64,000 nucleotides of DNA from Aquipseudomonas alcaligenes (GTDB lineage: Bacteria; Pseudomonadota; Gammaproteobacteria; Pseudomonadales; Pseudomonadaceae). Positions 17,924 to 27,397 of the stretch are shown one piece after another (the stretch's first letter is position 1; every line of letters starts with the position of its first letter). The translations under genes were made by a program, and so were the position numbers. The notes under the pieces were generated by a model that saw only the letters and a program-made list of their open reading frames with translations, searched no databases and had not been told where the DNA came from. Location: the NCBI RefSeq assembly GCF_003205495.1, contig NZ_QJRX01000007.1, positions 1 to 64,000 on the forward strand, given 5' to 3'.

Positions 17924-18949
17924 ATGTACGACCTGGCCCGCGCGCTGCTGTTCCGTCTCGCCCCCGAAACCTCCCATGAGCTGTCTATCGACCTGATCGG
18001 TGCCGGCGGTCGCATGGGCCTCAACGGCCTGCTGTGCAAGGCGCCAAGCCAGTTGCCGGTGACCGTGATGGGCCTGCACTTTCCCAACCCCGTGGGCCTG
18101 GCCGCCGGCCTGGACAAGAACGGCGATGCCATCGACGGCTTCGCCCAGCTGGGCTTCGGCTTTGTCGAGATCGGCACCGTGACCCCGCGTCCGCAGCCGG
18201 GCAACCCCAAGCCGCGCCTGTTCCGCCTGCCGGAAGCGACCGCCATCATCAACCGCATGGGCTTCAACAACCACGGCGTCGAGCACCTGCTGGCGCGGGT
18301 GCGGGCGGCCAAGTACAAGGGCGTGCTGGGCATCAACATCGGCAAGAACTTCGATACCCCGGTCGAGCGCGCGGTGGATGATTACCTGATCGGCCTGGAC
18401 AAGGTCTACGCCCACGCCAGCTATGTCACCGTCAATGTCAGCTCGCCGAATACTCCTGGTCTGCGCAGCCTGCAGTTCGGCGACCAGCTCAAGCAGCTGC
18501 TCGAGGCCCTGCGCCAGCGCCAGGAAGACCTGGCCGTGGAGCATGGCAAGCGTGTGCCGCTGGCGATCAAGATCGCGCCCGACATGAGCGACGAGGAAAC
18601 CGTGCAGGTGGCCCAGGCGCTGGTGGAGACCGGCATGGACGCAGTGATCGCCACCAACACCACCCTCGGCCGCGAGGGCGTGGAGAACCTGCCGTTCGGT
18701 AGCGAGGCCGGCGGTCTGTCCGGCGCGCCGGTGCGCGACAAGAGCACCCATACCGTGCGGGTGCTGGCCGGCGAGCTGAAGGGCCGCCTGCCGATCATCG
18801 CCGTGGGCGGCATCACCGAGGGTGCGCATGCGGCCGAGAAGATCGCCGCCGGCGCCAGCCTGGTGCAGATCTACTCCGGCTTCATCTACAAAGGGCCGGC
18901 GCTGATCCGCGAGGCGGTGGATGCGATCGCCGCGCTGCCGAGATCCTGA
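17924..18949 (+). CDS. pyrD: Dihydroorotate dehydrogenase (quinone), class 2
   Basis: This 341-residue FMN enzyme of pyrimidine synthesis oxidises dihydroorotate to orotate with quinone as acceptor. The N-terminal helix that docks on the inner membrane is present ([10 protein letters not shown]). The FMN and substrate motifs are clear: [30 protein letters not shown] (with the catalytic Ser of class 2 enzymes), ATNTT and GGI. Its length is normal for class 2. The gene stands alone upstream of the convergent rmf gene. Confidence 0.97.
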   Translation: MYDLARALLFRLAPETSHELSIDLIGAGGRMGLNGLLCKAPSQLPVTVMGLHFPNPVGLAAGLDKNGDAIDGFAQLGFGFVEIGTVTPRPQPGNPKPRLFRLPEATAIINRMGFNNHGVEHLLARVRAAKYKGVLGINIGKNFDTPVERAVDDYLIGLDKVYAHASYVTVNVSSPNTPGLRSLQFGDQLKQLLEALRQRQEDLAVEHGKRVPLAIKIAPDMSDEETVQVAQALVETGMDAVIATNTTLGREGVENLPFGSEAGGLSGAPVRDKSTHTVRVLAGELKGRLPIIAVGGITEGAHAAEKIAAGASLVQIYSGFIYKGPALIREAVDAIAALPRS

Positions 18950-18964
18950 GGGGCTTTTAACCGG

Positions 18965-18993
18965 CAATAAAAAGGGCCCCTGAGGGGCCCTTG
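18965..18993 (-). terminator. Rho-independent terminator for rmf, possibly shared with pyrD
   Basis: The hairpin AAGGGCCCC-tga-GGGGCCCTT (18972-18992) is followed, when read on the minus strand, by TTTTTATT. This makes a canonical terminator for rmf, whose stop lies about 57 bases before it. On the plus strand the same stem follows pyrD but lacks a T run, so it would be weaker in that direction. Confidence 0.85.
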
Positions 18994-19048
18994 GGCTCTC
19001 GCCCGCCGTCCGGATGGGACGGTCTGGTGAAGTCGGGGTGATCCTGAT

Positions 19049-19264
19049 TCAGCCGACAGCGTGAAGTTCGTTGAGTCTGTGGATGCCGGCGGCGCCGGTC
19101 AGTCCGTCCCAGTTGTCACCGCGGCCCTCGCGCCAGCCATTGATCCAGGCTTGACGGGTAGTGGGGTGGGTGAAAGGACACATATCGCGGGATTTACCAT
19201 GAACGCCGTGCTGATAGCCGCGCAAGAAAGCTCGTTCCAACGGATCACGCTTAAGTCTTCTCAT
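19049..19264 (-). CDS. rmf: Ribosome modulation factor
   Basis: This 71-residue basic protein matches RMF along its length: the start MRRLKRDPLERAF, then GYQHGVHGKS, a DMCPF stretch and the WINGWREGR motif. RMF binds the 30S subunit in stationary phase and drives formation of inactive 100S ribosome dimers. It is longer at the C-terminus than the 55-residue E. coli protein, as in other pseudomonads. A gagggc sequence precedes the ATG. The gene is flanked by pyrD and rlmKL, the same neighbours I recall from P. aeruginosa. Confidence 0.96.
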   Translation of the reverse strand: MRRLKRDPLERAFLRGYQHGVHGKSRDMCPFTHPTTRQAWINGWREGRGDNWDGLTGAAGIHRLNELHAVG

Positions 19265-19669
19265 CGGGTGTTGCCCTCACTGTTGACTGTTATGTCCCGT
19301 TGGCCCCTTGGTGGGACCGGGCAGAAATGTTCTGCCAGCGGGGCTCGCTGCCGGCGTGGCGAGCCACCTGCCAGTACCATTGCGGTACCGGCCTGAGTTG
19401 ATTTCTAACGAATGCGTTCCACCCTGTGAATGATCGTTTTGTCATAAGGGCGTAACGCGAATAGGGCAGGAGCCATAAGCTGGTGGCTTGTGGCGATTGC
19501 CACTGGTGCGTCGAGCCGCGAAATACGGGCTTCCTCGTACCGAACGAAGGCCTTGTACCATTGCGAACCGCTCTCGTCTGCGAGGCCGGTTCATTCCGAC
19601 GAAGGGTCGCCATGCGACCGCGCGTCGCATATCTTGGCCCGCGGGCCGCACTGAATTACTGGATAGCCC
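19265..19669. other. 405-base intergenic region between rmf and rlmKL
   Basis: This spacer separates the divergent rmf and rlmKL genes and should hold both promoters and untranslated leaders. It includes a GC-rich part with potential stems (for example around 19300-19365) and a more AT-rich part at about 19395-19460. I see no convincing ORF in it. Short open frames on both strands lack ribosome-binding sites and recognisable motifs. rmf is usually growth-phase controlled with a long leader, which could explain the length. Confidence 0.6.
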
Positions 19670-21853
19670 ATGTCTGACCGCTACGAACTGATCCTGACCT
19701 GCCCCAAGAGCCTGGAAAGCCTGTTGGCCGAGGAGGCCGCCGGCCTGGGGCTGGAGGAAGTGCGCGAGCAGACTGCCGCCGTGCGTGGCTTCGCGCCCAT
19801 CGAGGTGGGTTATCGCCTGTGCCTGTGGTCGCGCCTGGCCAACCGCGTGCTGCTGGTGCTGCGGCGTTTCCCGGTGGTGGATGCCGAGTCCCTGTACCAG
19901 GACGTGCTGGCCGTGGACTGGGCCGAACACATGGAGCCTTCCGGCACCCTGGCCGTGGAGTTCAGCGGCAATGGCTCGGGCATCGACAACACCCACTTCG
20001 GTGCGCTGAAGGTCAAGGATGCGATCGTCGACAAGCTGCGCACCGCCGATGGCACGCGACCGTCGATCGACAAGATCAACCCGCACCTGCGCATTCATCT
20101 GCGCCTGGATCGCGGCGAGGCCGTGCTGTCGCTGGACCTGTCCGGGCACAGCCTGCACCAGCGTGGCTACCGCCTGCAGCAGGGCGCCGCGCCGCTCAAG
20201 GAGAACCTGGCTGCCGCCATCCTGATCCGCGCCGGCTGGCCGCGTATTGCTGCTGCGGGTGGCGCCCTGGCCGACCCGATGTGCGGGGTCGGCACCTTCC
20301 TGGTCGAGGCGGCGATGATGGCCACCGATATGGCGCCGAACCTGCGTCGCGAGCGCTGGGGCTTCTCCAACTGGCTGGGCCATGTGCCGGCAATCTGGAA
20401 GAAGCTGCACGCCGAAGCCGAGCAGCGCGCCACCGCCGGCCTGGCCAAGCCGCCGCTGTGGATCCGCGGCTACGAAGCCGATCCGCGGCTGATAACGCCG
20501 GCGCGCAACAACATCGAGCGCGCCGGGCTGGGCGAGTGGGTCAAGCTGTACCAGGGCGAGCTGGCCACCTTCGAGCCGCGCCCGGACAAGAATCAGACCG
20601 GCCTGATCGTCTGCAACCCGCCCTACGGCGAGCGCCTGGGCGACGAGGCGAGCCTGCTCTACCTCTACCAGAACCTCGGCGAGCGCCTGCGCCAGAGCTG
20701 CCTGAACTGGGAGGCAGCGGTGTTCACCGGCGCGCCGGAGCTGGGCAAGCGCATGGGCCTGCGCAGCCACAAGCAGTACGCCTTCTGGAACGGCGCGCTG
20801 CCGTGCAAGCTGCTGCTGTTCAAGGTGCTGCCCGAGCAGTTCGTCACCGGTGAACGCGGCGAACGGCGCCAGGGCGAAGAGGGCGCTGCCCCGGTGGCCA
20901 GCGAGCCGGCGCGCCTGTCCGAGGGCGGACAGATGTTCGCCAACCGCCTGCAGAAGAACCTCAAGAGCCTCGGCAAGTGGGCGAAGAAGGCCGGTATCGA
21001 GTGTTATCGCCTGTACGACGCCGACATGCCCGAGTACGCCCTGGCCGTCGACCTGTACCGCGACTGGGTGCACGTGCAGGAATATGCGCCGCCACGCTCC
21101 ATCGACCCGGACAAGGCCCAGGCGCGCCTGCTCGACGCCCTGGCGGCGATCCCGGTGGCGCTAGGCATTTCGCCCGACAAGGTGGTGATCAAGCGCCGCG
21201 AACGGCAGAGTGGCAGCAAGCAGTATGAGCGCCAGGCCAGTCAGGGCCAGTTCATGGAAGTCAGCGAAGGTGGTGTGCGCCTGCTGGTCAACCTCACCGA
21301 CTACCTCGACACCGGCCTGTTCCTCGATCATCGCCCGCTGCGCCTGCGCATCCAGCAGGAGGCGGCCGGCAAGCGCTTCCTCAATCTGTTCTGCTACACC
21401 GCCACGGCCACCGTGCACGCGGCCAAGGGCGGCGCGCGCAGCACCACCAGCGTCGACCTGTCGAAGACCTACCTGGACTGGGCGCGGCGCAACCTGTCGC
21501 TCAATGGCTTCTCCGACAAGCAGCGCCTGGAGCAGGGCGACGTGATGGCCTGGCTGGAAGCCGATCGCGGCGAGTACGACCTGATCTTCATCGACCCGCC
21601 GACCTTCTCCAACTCCAAGCGCATGGAAGGGGTGTTCGATGTGCAGCGCGACCATGTACGCCTGCTCGACCTGGCCATGGCCCGTCTGGGCAAGGGCGGC
21701 GTTCTGTACTTCTCCAACAACTTCCGCAAGTTCCAGCTCGACCCGGGCCTAGCCGAGCGCTATGCGGTGGAGGAGATCAGCGCCCAGACCCTCGATCAGG
21801 ACTTCGCCCGCAATCCAAAGATTCACCGTGCCTGGCGCTTCGTGGCGAGCTAG
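19670..21853 (+). CDS. rlmL: Bifunctional 23S rRNA methyltransferase RlmKL
   Basis: This 727-residue fusion has an N-terminal THUMP domain (about 45-160) and an RlmL-type methyltransferase domain making m2G2445 (about 165-390, with NPPYGERLG). A second, RlmK-type methyltransferase makes m7G2069 (about 450-720, with NLFCYTATATVHAA and FIDPPTFSNSKR). Both SAM-binding domains look intact, and the length matches the fused gammaproteobacterial enzyme (E. coli RlmKL is about 702). It sits next to rmf, so two ribosome-related genes adjoin. Confidence 0.96.
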   Translation: MSDRYELILTCPKSLESLLAEEAAGLGLEEVREQTAAVRGFAPIEVGYRLCLWSRLANRVLLVLRRFPVVDAESLYQDVLAVDWAEHMEPSGTLAVEFSGNGSGIDNTHFGALKVKDAIVDKLRTADGTRPSIDKINPHLRIHLRLDRGEAVLSLDLSGHSLHQRGYRLQQGAAPLKENLAAAILIRAGWPRIAAAGGALADPMCGVGTFLVEAAMMATDMAPNLRRERWGFSNWLGHVPAIWKKLHAEAEQRATAGLAKPPLWIRGYEADPRLITPARNNIERAGLGEWVKLYQGELATFEPRPDKNQTGLIVCNPPYGERLGDEASLLYLYQNLGERLRQSCLNWEAAVFTGAPELGKRMGLRSHKQYAFWNGALPCKLLLFKVLPEQFVTGERGERRQGEEGAAPVASEPARLSEGGQMFANRLQKNLKSLGKWAKKAGIECYRLYDADMPEYALAVDLYRDWVHVQEYAPPRSIDPDKAQARLLDALAAIPVALGISPDKVVIKRRERQSGSKQYERQASQGQFMEVSEGGVRLLVNLTDYLDTGLFLDHRPLRLRIQQEAAGKRFLNLFCYTATATVHAAKGGARSTTSVDLSKTYLDWARRNLSLNGFSDKQRLEQGDVMAWLEADRGEYDLIFIDPPTFSNSKRMEGVFDVQRDHVRLLDLAMARLGKGGVLYFSNNFRKFQLDPGLAERYAVEEISAQTLDQDFARNPKIHRAWRFVAS

Positions 21854-21929
21854 CATAAAGGCAATATGACACCACCTGCCCGAGTGGCAGTCGCATGACA
21901 GGGATGTCCGCCTTCGAAAGCGAGTCTGC

Positions 21930-24347
21930 ATGGCGGCATTGCCCACTGTCCCGCCCAGCGGCCGGGACCTGCTGCGCAACAACCTGGTGGCCTGGCTGCT
22001 GTCCGGTACCGTCTGCCTGGGTGGGTTGCTGCTGACCGCAGGGCTGGCCAGGGCCGTCGGCCATTTCTACCAGGGGCAGCTGGAGCAGCGCTTCCACTGG
22101 GCGGCCAGCGAACGCGCCACGGCCATGCAAAACAGCTTTGCCGCGCACATGGCCGACCTCGACGGCCTGCGCCGCTTCTTCACCAATACCCAGCTGGTCA
22201 CCAGCCGCGAGTTCTCCGGCTATGTCGCCGGTTTACTGCCACGAGCCTTCTCCTACGCCTGGTTGCCGCGCGTGATGCAAGCCGAGCGCCAGGGTTTCGA
22301 GCGCGCGGCCCGCGCCGAAGGCCTGACGGATTATTCGATCCGCGACCTCAACAGCTCTGGCGAGCTGGTACCCGCAGCCCTGCGCGAGCAGTACTTTCCC
22401 CTGCGTTTCGTGGAAACCGACCAGGGCGGCAGCGCATCGGTACTGGGACTCGATCTTGCCGCACTGGACAGCCGGCGCGACACCCTGGAACGGGCCCGGC
22501 GTAGCGCCGATATGGCGGCTTCAGGCGTCATCGAGTTCATCGGCACCCGGGCCGGCGACAGCGACGGCCTTCTGCTGGCCGCAGCCATCTACCGCGGTCC
22601 CACGCCGGGCGACGCCAGTGCCCGGCCACGGACGGCGCTGCGCGGTTACATCCTGGCGGCGTTCAGCATCCGCCAGTTGCTGCGCGAGCAGGAGAGTGCG
22701 GAGAGCGCCCGCAACCTCAGCCTGGAGCTGCTGGAAACCAGCCCCCTGCCCGGGCGCAAGCTGCAGTATCGCTCGGCCATCGCGGCAACCGGCAGCACGC
22801 TGCAGTTACGCCGGGAGCTGCACCTGGCCGATCGCAGCTACGCGCTGATCATTCGCCCGACCGAAGCCTTCCTGCAGGTCAACAGCACACCGGTATTGAC
22901 CGTGGTACTGGGCGCCGGACTGCTGCTCAGCCTGCTGATGGCGGTACTGCTGTTCGTTCTGGTCAGCCAGCGCCAGCGCGCCCATGCTCTGGTGCGCGAG
23001 CAGACGGCTGCGCTGCGTCAGCGCGAGGCCGAGCTGGCGCGGGTCAATGGCCAGCTGCGCGGCGTGCTGGATGCGGCGACCCAGGTGGCGGTGATCGCCA
23101 CCGACCTGGACGGCACCATACGTACCTTCAACGTCGGTGCCGAGCGCATGCTCGGCTACTCGGCCGGGGAGGTGGTGGGCCGGCACTCGCCGCTGCTTAT
23201 CCATCTGCCAGAGGAAGTGCTCAGGCGAGGCCAGGAACTGAGCCTGCGGCTGGGCCGGCCGGTCAGCGGCTTCGAGGTGTTCATCGCCGACACCGGCGGC
23301 GCTCAGGCCTATGACCAGCACGAGTGGACCTATGTGCGCCGCGACGGCCGCCGCTTGCTGGTCAACCTGATCGTCACCGGCATCCGTGGCAATCAGGGCG
23401 AGCTGGTGGGCTACCTGGGCATCGCCATCGACATCACCGAGGCCAAGCTCAGCCGCCAGGCCCTGGAGGCCCGCGACCTGCTGCTGGAGAAGCTCACCGC
23501 CAATGTGCCCGGGGCCATCTACCAGTACCAGCTGCGCCCGGATGGCAGCACCTGTTTCCCTTTCGCCAGTGCCGGCATCCGCAATATCTACGAACTGGAG
23601 CCGGAGACACTGCGCCAGGATGCCTCGGCCGTGTTCGGGCGTATTCACCCCGAGGATATCGAAGCACTGCGACGCAGCATCCAGGCTTCCGCAGAGCTGC
23701 TGCAGCCCTGGCGCGAGGAGTACCGTGTGCTGCTGCCACGCCAGGGCCTGCGCTGGCTGCGCGGCGAAGCCACGCCGGAGCGCCTCGGCGATGGCAGCGT
23801 GCTGTGGCACGGCTATCTCAGCGACATCACCGGGCCCAAGCTGGTGGAGCAGGAGCTGCGCGCCCTGTCGATCACCGATGCGTTGACCGGCGCCTACAAC
23901 CGGCGCTTTTTCCAGGAACGCCTGGAGATGGAGATCGCCCGCGCCCGCCGCTATGTCGGCAGCCTGTCGGTGGTGATGCTGGATATCGACCACTTCAAGC
24001 TGATCAATGACCGCTTCGGCCACCAGAGCGGCGATCTGGTGCTCAAGGAAGTCTGCGCGCGCATTCGTCAGCGCCTGCGCAGCATCGACCTGCTCTGTCG
24101 CCTGGGCGGCGAGGAGTTCATCGTGCTGTCGCCCGGCACGGCTCCGGAGCAGGCCGACCAGCTGGCCAAGGCGCTGTGGCAGATTATGCGCGAGGCGCCG
24201 TTGGGAGAGGTCGGCCAGGTCACCGCCAGCTTCGGCGTGACGGCCTGGCAGGCGGGCGAGAGCAGTGACGCCATGCTGCGGCGGGTCGACATGGCGGTGT
24301 ACCAGGCCAAGCAGAACGGGCGCGACCGTGTCGAACGGCTGCCCTGA
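21930..24347 (+). CDS. Membrane diguanylate cyclase: CHASE-PAS-PAS-GGDEF
   Basis: This 805-residue protein has an N-terminal membrane helix (about 20-45), a CHASE-type periplasmic sensor (about 60-300), a second helix (about 320-345), two PAS domains (about 365-500 and 510-630) and a C-terminal GGDEF domain. The active-site motif is GGEEF (726-730), and the inhibitory RxxD site is present as RSID (717-720), so it should make cyclic di-GMP and be feedback-inhibited. There is no EAL domain. CHASE domains sense small extracytoplasmic ligands, but the ligand here is unknown. It stops six bases before the convergent dacB. Confidence 0.93.
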   Translation: MAALPTVPPSGRDLLRNNLVAWLLSGTVCLGGLLLTAGLARAVGHFYQGQLEQRFHWAASERATAMQNSFAAHMADLDGLRRFFTNTQLVTSREFSGYVAGLLPRAFSYAWLPRVMQAERQGFERAARAEGLTDYSIRDLNSSGELVPAALREQYFPLRFVETDQGGSASVLGLDLAALDSRRDTLERARRSADMAASGVIEFIGTRAGDSDGLLLAAAIYRGPTPGDASARPRTALRGYILAAFSIRQLLREQESAESARNLSLELLETSPLPGRKLQYRSAIAATGSTLQLRRELHLADRSYALIIRPTEAFLQVNSTPVLTVVLGAGLLLSLLMAVLLFVLVSQRQRAHALVREQTAALRQREAELARVNGQLRGVLDAATQVAVIATDLDGTIRTFNVGAERMLGYSAGEVVGRHSPLLIHLPEEVLRRGQELSLRLGRPVSGFEVFIADTGGAQAYDQHEWTYVRRDGRRLLVNLIVTGIRGNQGELVGYLGIAIDITEAKLSRQALEARDLLLEKLTANVPGAIYQYQLRPDGSTCFPFASAGIRNIYELEPETLRQDASAVFGRIHPEDIEALRRSIQASAELLQPWREEYRVLLPRQGLRWLRGEATPERLGDGSVLWHGYLSDITGPKLVEQELRALSITDALTGAYNRRFFQERLEMEIARARRYVGSLSVVMLDIDHFKLINDRFGHQSGDLVLKEVCARIRQRLRSIDLLCRLGGEEFIVLSPGTAPEQADQLAKALWQIMREAPLGEVGQVTASFGVTAWQAGESSDAMLRRVDMAVYQAKQNGRDRVERLP

Positions 24348-24353
24348 ACAGGC

Positions 24354-25787
24354 TCAGCGCCGGTAGATGTCCAGCAGCACCTGATCGAGGATCGCCGAGG
24401 CGCCCCAGGGGCGCTGGTCGTTGAGAATGGCCACCACCACCCAGTTCTTGCCCTTGGCGGTGCGGGTGAAGCCGGCGATGGCGCGGACGTTGTTCAGGGT
24501 GCCGGTCTTGATATGGGCCTGGCCTTCCATGCCAGTACGCTTGAGGCGCTTGCGCATGGTGCCGTCCATGCCCACCAGCGGCATCGAGGCGATGAACTCG
24601 GCGGCATAGGGGCTGTGCCAGGCGGCCTGCAGCATGCCGGCCAGCTCCCGCGCACTGACCCGCTCGGCGCGCGACAGGCCGGAGCCATTCTCGATCACCA
24701 GATGCGGCGCGGTGATGCCCTTGCGTGCCAGCCAGGCGCGGATCGCCCGCTGCGCGGCCTTGGCGTCGTCGCTGTCGGCACGGTCGCGGAACTGGGCGCC
24801 GAGGCTGAGGAACAGCTGCTGGGCCATGGTGTTGTTGCTGTACTTGTTGATGTCGCGGATCACCTCCACCAGGTCCGGGGAGAAGGTCCGCGCCAGCAGC
24901 TTGGCGTTCTTCGGCACGTCACCGACCCGATCCTTGCCGAGGATGCTGCCGCCCAATTCCTGCCAGATGGCGCGCACGGCTCCGGCGGCGTAAGAGGGAT
25001 GGTCGAGCAGGGCCAGGTAGCTCTGGGCACTGCAGCCCTCGGGCAGCTTGCCGGTGACCACCAGGGTGGTGCCGTCGTACTGGGCCACCGGGTTGTAGCG
25101 CACGTCCGGCCAGGCCGGGCACTTGGCGGCGCCGAGGGCCTTGACCTTGTTGTCGATGCGCACGTTGGTCAGCGGCGGCTCCATCATCACGCTGACCTTG
25201 CCGCCGGAGGTGCGGGTGATCATGCGCACGGCCTTGAGGTTGACCAGCAGCGAGTCGGGACCGACCAGGAAGGGCTTGTTCGGGTCGCCGCCATCGTCAT
25301 TGAAACTGGGCAGCTGCGGCTGGTTGAAGTGGCTGCGGTCCAGCACCAGGTCGCCGCTGATCTGCTGCACGCCATTGGCGCGCAGGTCGCGCATCATCAG
25401 CCAGAGCTTCTCCATGTTCAGCTTGGGGTCGCCGCCACCCTTGAGGTAGAGGTTGCCATGCAGTACGCCGTTCTTCAGCGGGCCGTCACCGTAGAACTCG
25501 GTACGCCACTGGTGGGTGGGGCCGAGCAGCTCGAGGGCAGCGTAGGTGGTGACCAGCTTCATGGTCGAGGCGGGGTTCACCGAGACATCGGCGTTGTAGA
25601 CGATGCCATTGCCGGCGCCGTCCAGCGGCAGGGCCACCACCGACAGGCTGTTGGGGGAAATCTTGTTGGCCTTGAGCGACTGCTGGACCTTGGCCGGCAG
25701 CACGCTGCTGACCTGGGCGGCGGAGAGGGGCAGGGCGGTGGGCAGTAGAAGCGAAGCGAAGACGAAGTGGCGAAGCGTTCTGATCAT
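24354..25787 (-). CDS. dacB: D-alanyl-D-alanine carboxypeptidase/endopeptidase (PBP4)
   Basis: This 477-residue periplasmic enzyme has a signal peptide (cleavage near ALPLSAA). The three penicillin-binding motifs are present: STMK (Ser74-Lys77), SNN (in KYSNNTMAQ) and KTG (in IKTGTLNNV). The insertion domain between the first two motifs is typical of class C low-mass PBPs. It trims pentapeptides and cleaves cross-links in peptidoglycan. Loss of PBP4 is a known trigger of AmpC induction in P. aeruginosa. The ATG at 25787 is preferred over a GTG two codons upstream. Confidence 0.95.
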   Translation of the reverse strand: MIRTLRHFVFASLLLPTALPLSAAQVSSVLPAKVQQSLKANKISPNSLSVVALPLDGAGNGIVYNADVSVNPASTMKLVTTYAALELLGPTHQWRTEFYGDGPLKNGVLHGNLYLKGGGDPKLNMEKLWLMMRDLRANGVQQISGDLVLDRSHFNQPQLPSFNDDGGDPNKPFLVGPDSLLVNLKAVRMITRTSGGKVSVMMEPPLTNVRIDNKVKALGAAKCPAWPDVRYNPVAQYDGTTLVVTGKLPEGCSAQSYLALLDHPSYAAGAVRAIWQELGGSILGKDRVGDVPKNAKLLARTFSPDLVEVIRDINKYSNNTMAQQLFLSLGAQFRDRADSDDAKAAQRAIRAWLARKGITAPHLVIENGSGLSRAERVSARELAGMLQAAWHSPYAAEFIASMPLVGMDGTMRKRLKRTGMEGQAHIKTGTLNNVRAIAGFTRTAKGKNWVVVAILNDQRPWGASAILDQVLLDIYRR

Positions 25788-25962
25788 TGGCACGGGCCCA
25801 GGTCGAAAGGGGCGAGAAGAGAGGTGCGGATTTGCCGCGCATTATGCCCGAACCGGGCGCGATGGCAGCGTCCGGGCGGGCTTTTTTCTGATCGGGCGGG
25901 CAGCCGGCGCGGCAACCTGCTAGAGTGCCGCCCGTTATTTCATCGAGTATCTAGGAGTTTTT

Positions 25963-26304
25963 ATGGCCACCAACCGTTCCCGCCGCCTGCGCAAGAAACT
26001 GTGCGTCGACGAATTCCAGGAACTGGGCTGCGAGCTGACCCTGAGCTTCCGCGAGGGGCTGACCGAGGCCGAGGCCGACCAGTTTGTCGAGCAGTTCCTG
26101 CGCGATGCCATCGATGGCAACGGCCTGGGTTATGTCGGCGGCGAAGACTACGGTTTCGTCTGCCTGGCCAAGCGTGGCTCGGTCAGCGAAGAGCAGCGTA
26201 CCCAGCTGGAAGCCTGGCTGAAAGGGCGCAAGGAACTGACCGAGTTCAACCTGAGCCCGCTGATGGATGTCTGGTATCCGGAGAATCCGATCAACCAGGC
26301 CTGA
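25963..26304 (+). CDS. yggL: YggL (DUF469) ribosome-associated protein
   Basis: This 113-residue protein has the DUF469 pattern: a basic start (NRSRRLRKKLCVDEFQELG), a central FVEQFLRDAID and the later GGEDYGFV stretch. YggL binds the 50S subunit and is common in gammaproteobacteria. A taggag sequence lies upstream of the ATG. It is followed by a shared bidirectional terminator and the convergent folE. Confidence 0.92.
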   Translation: MATNRSRRLRKKLCVDEFQELGCELTLSFREGLTEAEADQFVEQFLRDAIDGNGLGYVGGEDYGFVCLAKRGSVSEEQRTQLEAWLKGRKELTEFNLSPLMDVWYPENPINQA

Positions 26305-26312
26305 ATCGGCAA

Positions 26313-26347
26313 CAAAAAAGCCGTTACCCACGGGTAACGGCTTTTTT
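26313..26347. terminator. Bidirectional terminator between yggL and folE
   Basis: The stem AAAGCCGTTACCC / GGGTAACGGCTTT has a short ACGG-type loop. It is flanked by A runs on the left (26313-26319) and T runs on the right (26342-26347), so it works as a Rho-independent terminator in both directions. Confidence 0.92.
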
Positions 26348-26358
26348 ATGCGCGCGAT

Positions 26359-26904
26359 TCAGCCAATCAGGCTGAGGAACTCGCTGCGGGTGGCGGCGTT
26401 GTCGCGGAATTCGCCGAGCATCACCGAGGTGACCATGGACGAGTTCTGCTTCTCCACGCCCCGCATCATCATGCACATGTGCTGGGCCTCGATCACCACG
26501 GCCACACCCAGGGCGCCGGTGACCTGCTGGATCGCTTCGGCGATCTGCCGGCTGAGGTTCTCCTGGATCTGCAGGCGGCGGGCGTACATGTCGACGATAC
26601 GCGCCACCTTGGACAGGCCCAGCACCTTGCCGTTGGGGATGTAGGCCACGTGGGCCTTGCCGATGAAGGGCAGCAGGTGGTGCTCGCACAGCGAGTACAG
26701 CTCGATGTTCTTCACCAGCACCATCTCGCTGTTGTCGGAGCTGAACAGGGCGCCGTTGGTGACTTCCTCCAGCGTCTGCTGGTAGCCACGGCACAGGTAC
26801 TGCATGGCTTTGGCGGCGCGCTTCGGAGTATCCAGCAGGCCTTCGCGGGTCACGTCCTCGCCGAGCTGGCCGAGGATCGCGGTGTATTGCTGTTCCAGGG
26901 ACAT
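26359..26904 (-). CDS. folE: GTP cyclohydrolase I
   Basis: This 181-residue zinc enzyme converts GTP to dihydroneopterin triphosphate, the first step of folate and pterin synthesis. The zinc and catalytic motifs are clear: CEHHLLPF, a later [17 protein letters not shown] and an [11 protein letters not shown] stretch carrying the second zinc cysteine. An AGGAAG sequence six bases before the ATG at 26904 favours this start over one eight codons upstream. The length is normal for the compact bacterial enzyme. Confidence 0.96.
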   Translation of the reverse strand: MSLEQQYTAILGQLGEDVTREGLLDTPKRAAKAMQYLCRGYQQTLEEVTNGALFSSDNSEMVLVKNIELYSLCEHHLLPFIGKAHVAYIPNGKVLGLSKVARIVDMYARRLQIQENLSRQIAEAIQQVTGALGVAVVIEAQHMCMMMRGVEKQNSSMVTSVMLGEFRDNAATRSEFLSLIG

Positions 26905-26991
26905 GGGTCTTCCTGTGGGGGTGGTCATGCACAGGGGCGCAGGGTAGGGCGCGGTCGTGCCCCTGGCAAGGGCGGAGTGCGCCAGCGCGGC

Positions 26992-27333
26992 CTACTTTTC
27001 CGGCCGCGGCGGCAGTTGCGTGGCCCAGTCCTCGGCCCATTGCGCCAGCGGCAGGCAGCGTTGCACCAGCTCCTGGCCAAGGGGCGAGAGCTGGTAGCCG
27101 TGCTCGCCGTTTTCCAGCAGGCGGGCCTCGCGCAATTCACCCAGGCGGGTGTTGAGTACCGAGGGCGAGACTCCCGCGCAGCGCGCCTGCAGGTCGCGGA
27201 AGCTGGCTGGCGCCTGCTGCAGTTCCCACAGCACGCGCAGACTCCAGCGCCGCCCGAGCAGGTCGAGCAGGGCCATGATCGGCCGACCGCTGGCCGAGCC
27301 GCGCACCGGGTCGCCGGGGTGGGGAAAGCTCAT
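26992..27333 (-). CDS. HxlR-family winged-helix regulator
   Basis: This 113-residue protein contains the HxlR winged helix, starting with ALLDLLGRRWSLRVLWEL and continuing with SFRDLQARCAGVSPSVLNTRLGEL. It has one cysteine (Cys in QARCAG), and some family members sense oxidants or electrophiles through cysteines. AAGGAGA lies six bases upstream of the ATG at 27333. It is divergent from the carboxymuconolactone-decarboxylase-like gene, and the 61-base spacer holds a strong palindrome, so it probably represses itself and that gene. Confidence 0.9.
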   Translation of the reverse strand: MSFPHPGDPVRGSASGRPIMALLDLLGRRWSLRVLWELQQAPASFRDLQARCAGVSPSVLNTRLGELREARLLENGEHGYQLSPLGQELVQRCLPLAQWAEDWATQLPPRPEK

Positions 27334-27374
27334 CACGTCTCCTTGCTTCTTTTTTAGTAGCGGAGTAGTTTCGG

Positions 27375-27397
27375 CATGCTACTTATTTCGTAGCATG
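27375..27397. promoter_or_regulatory. Probable HxlR operator
   Basis: A perfect inverted repeat, CATGCTAC (27375-27382) and GTAGCATG (27390-27397), is separated by seven bases. It lies in the divergent spacer and covers the first possible start codon of the CMD-like gene. Related GTAG/CTAC half-sites occur just to the left (27351-27369). Position and symmetry fit the binding site of the adjacent winged-helix dimer. Confidence 0.6.

Noticed and set aside
19290..19613. 107-codon minus-strand frame in the rmf-rlmKL spacer
   Set aside because: It has no ribosome-binding site and no recognisable motif, and its composition is typical of non-coding GC-rich DNA.
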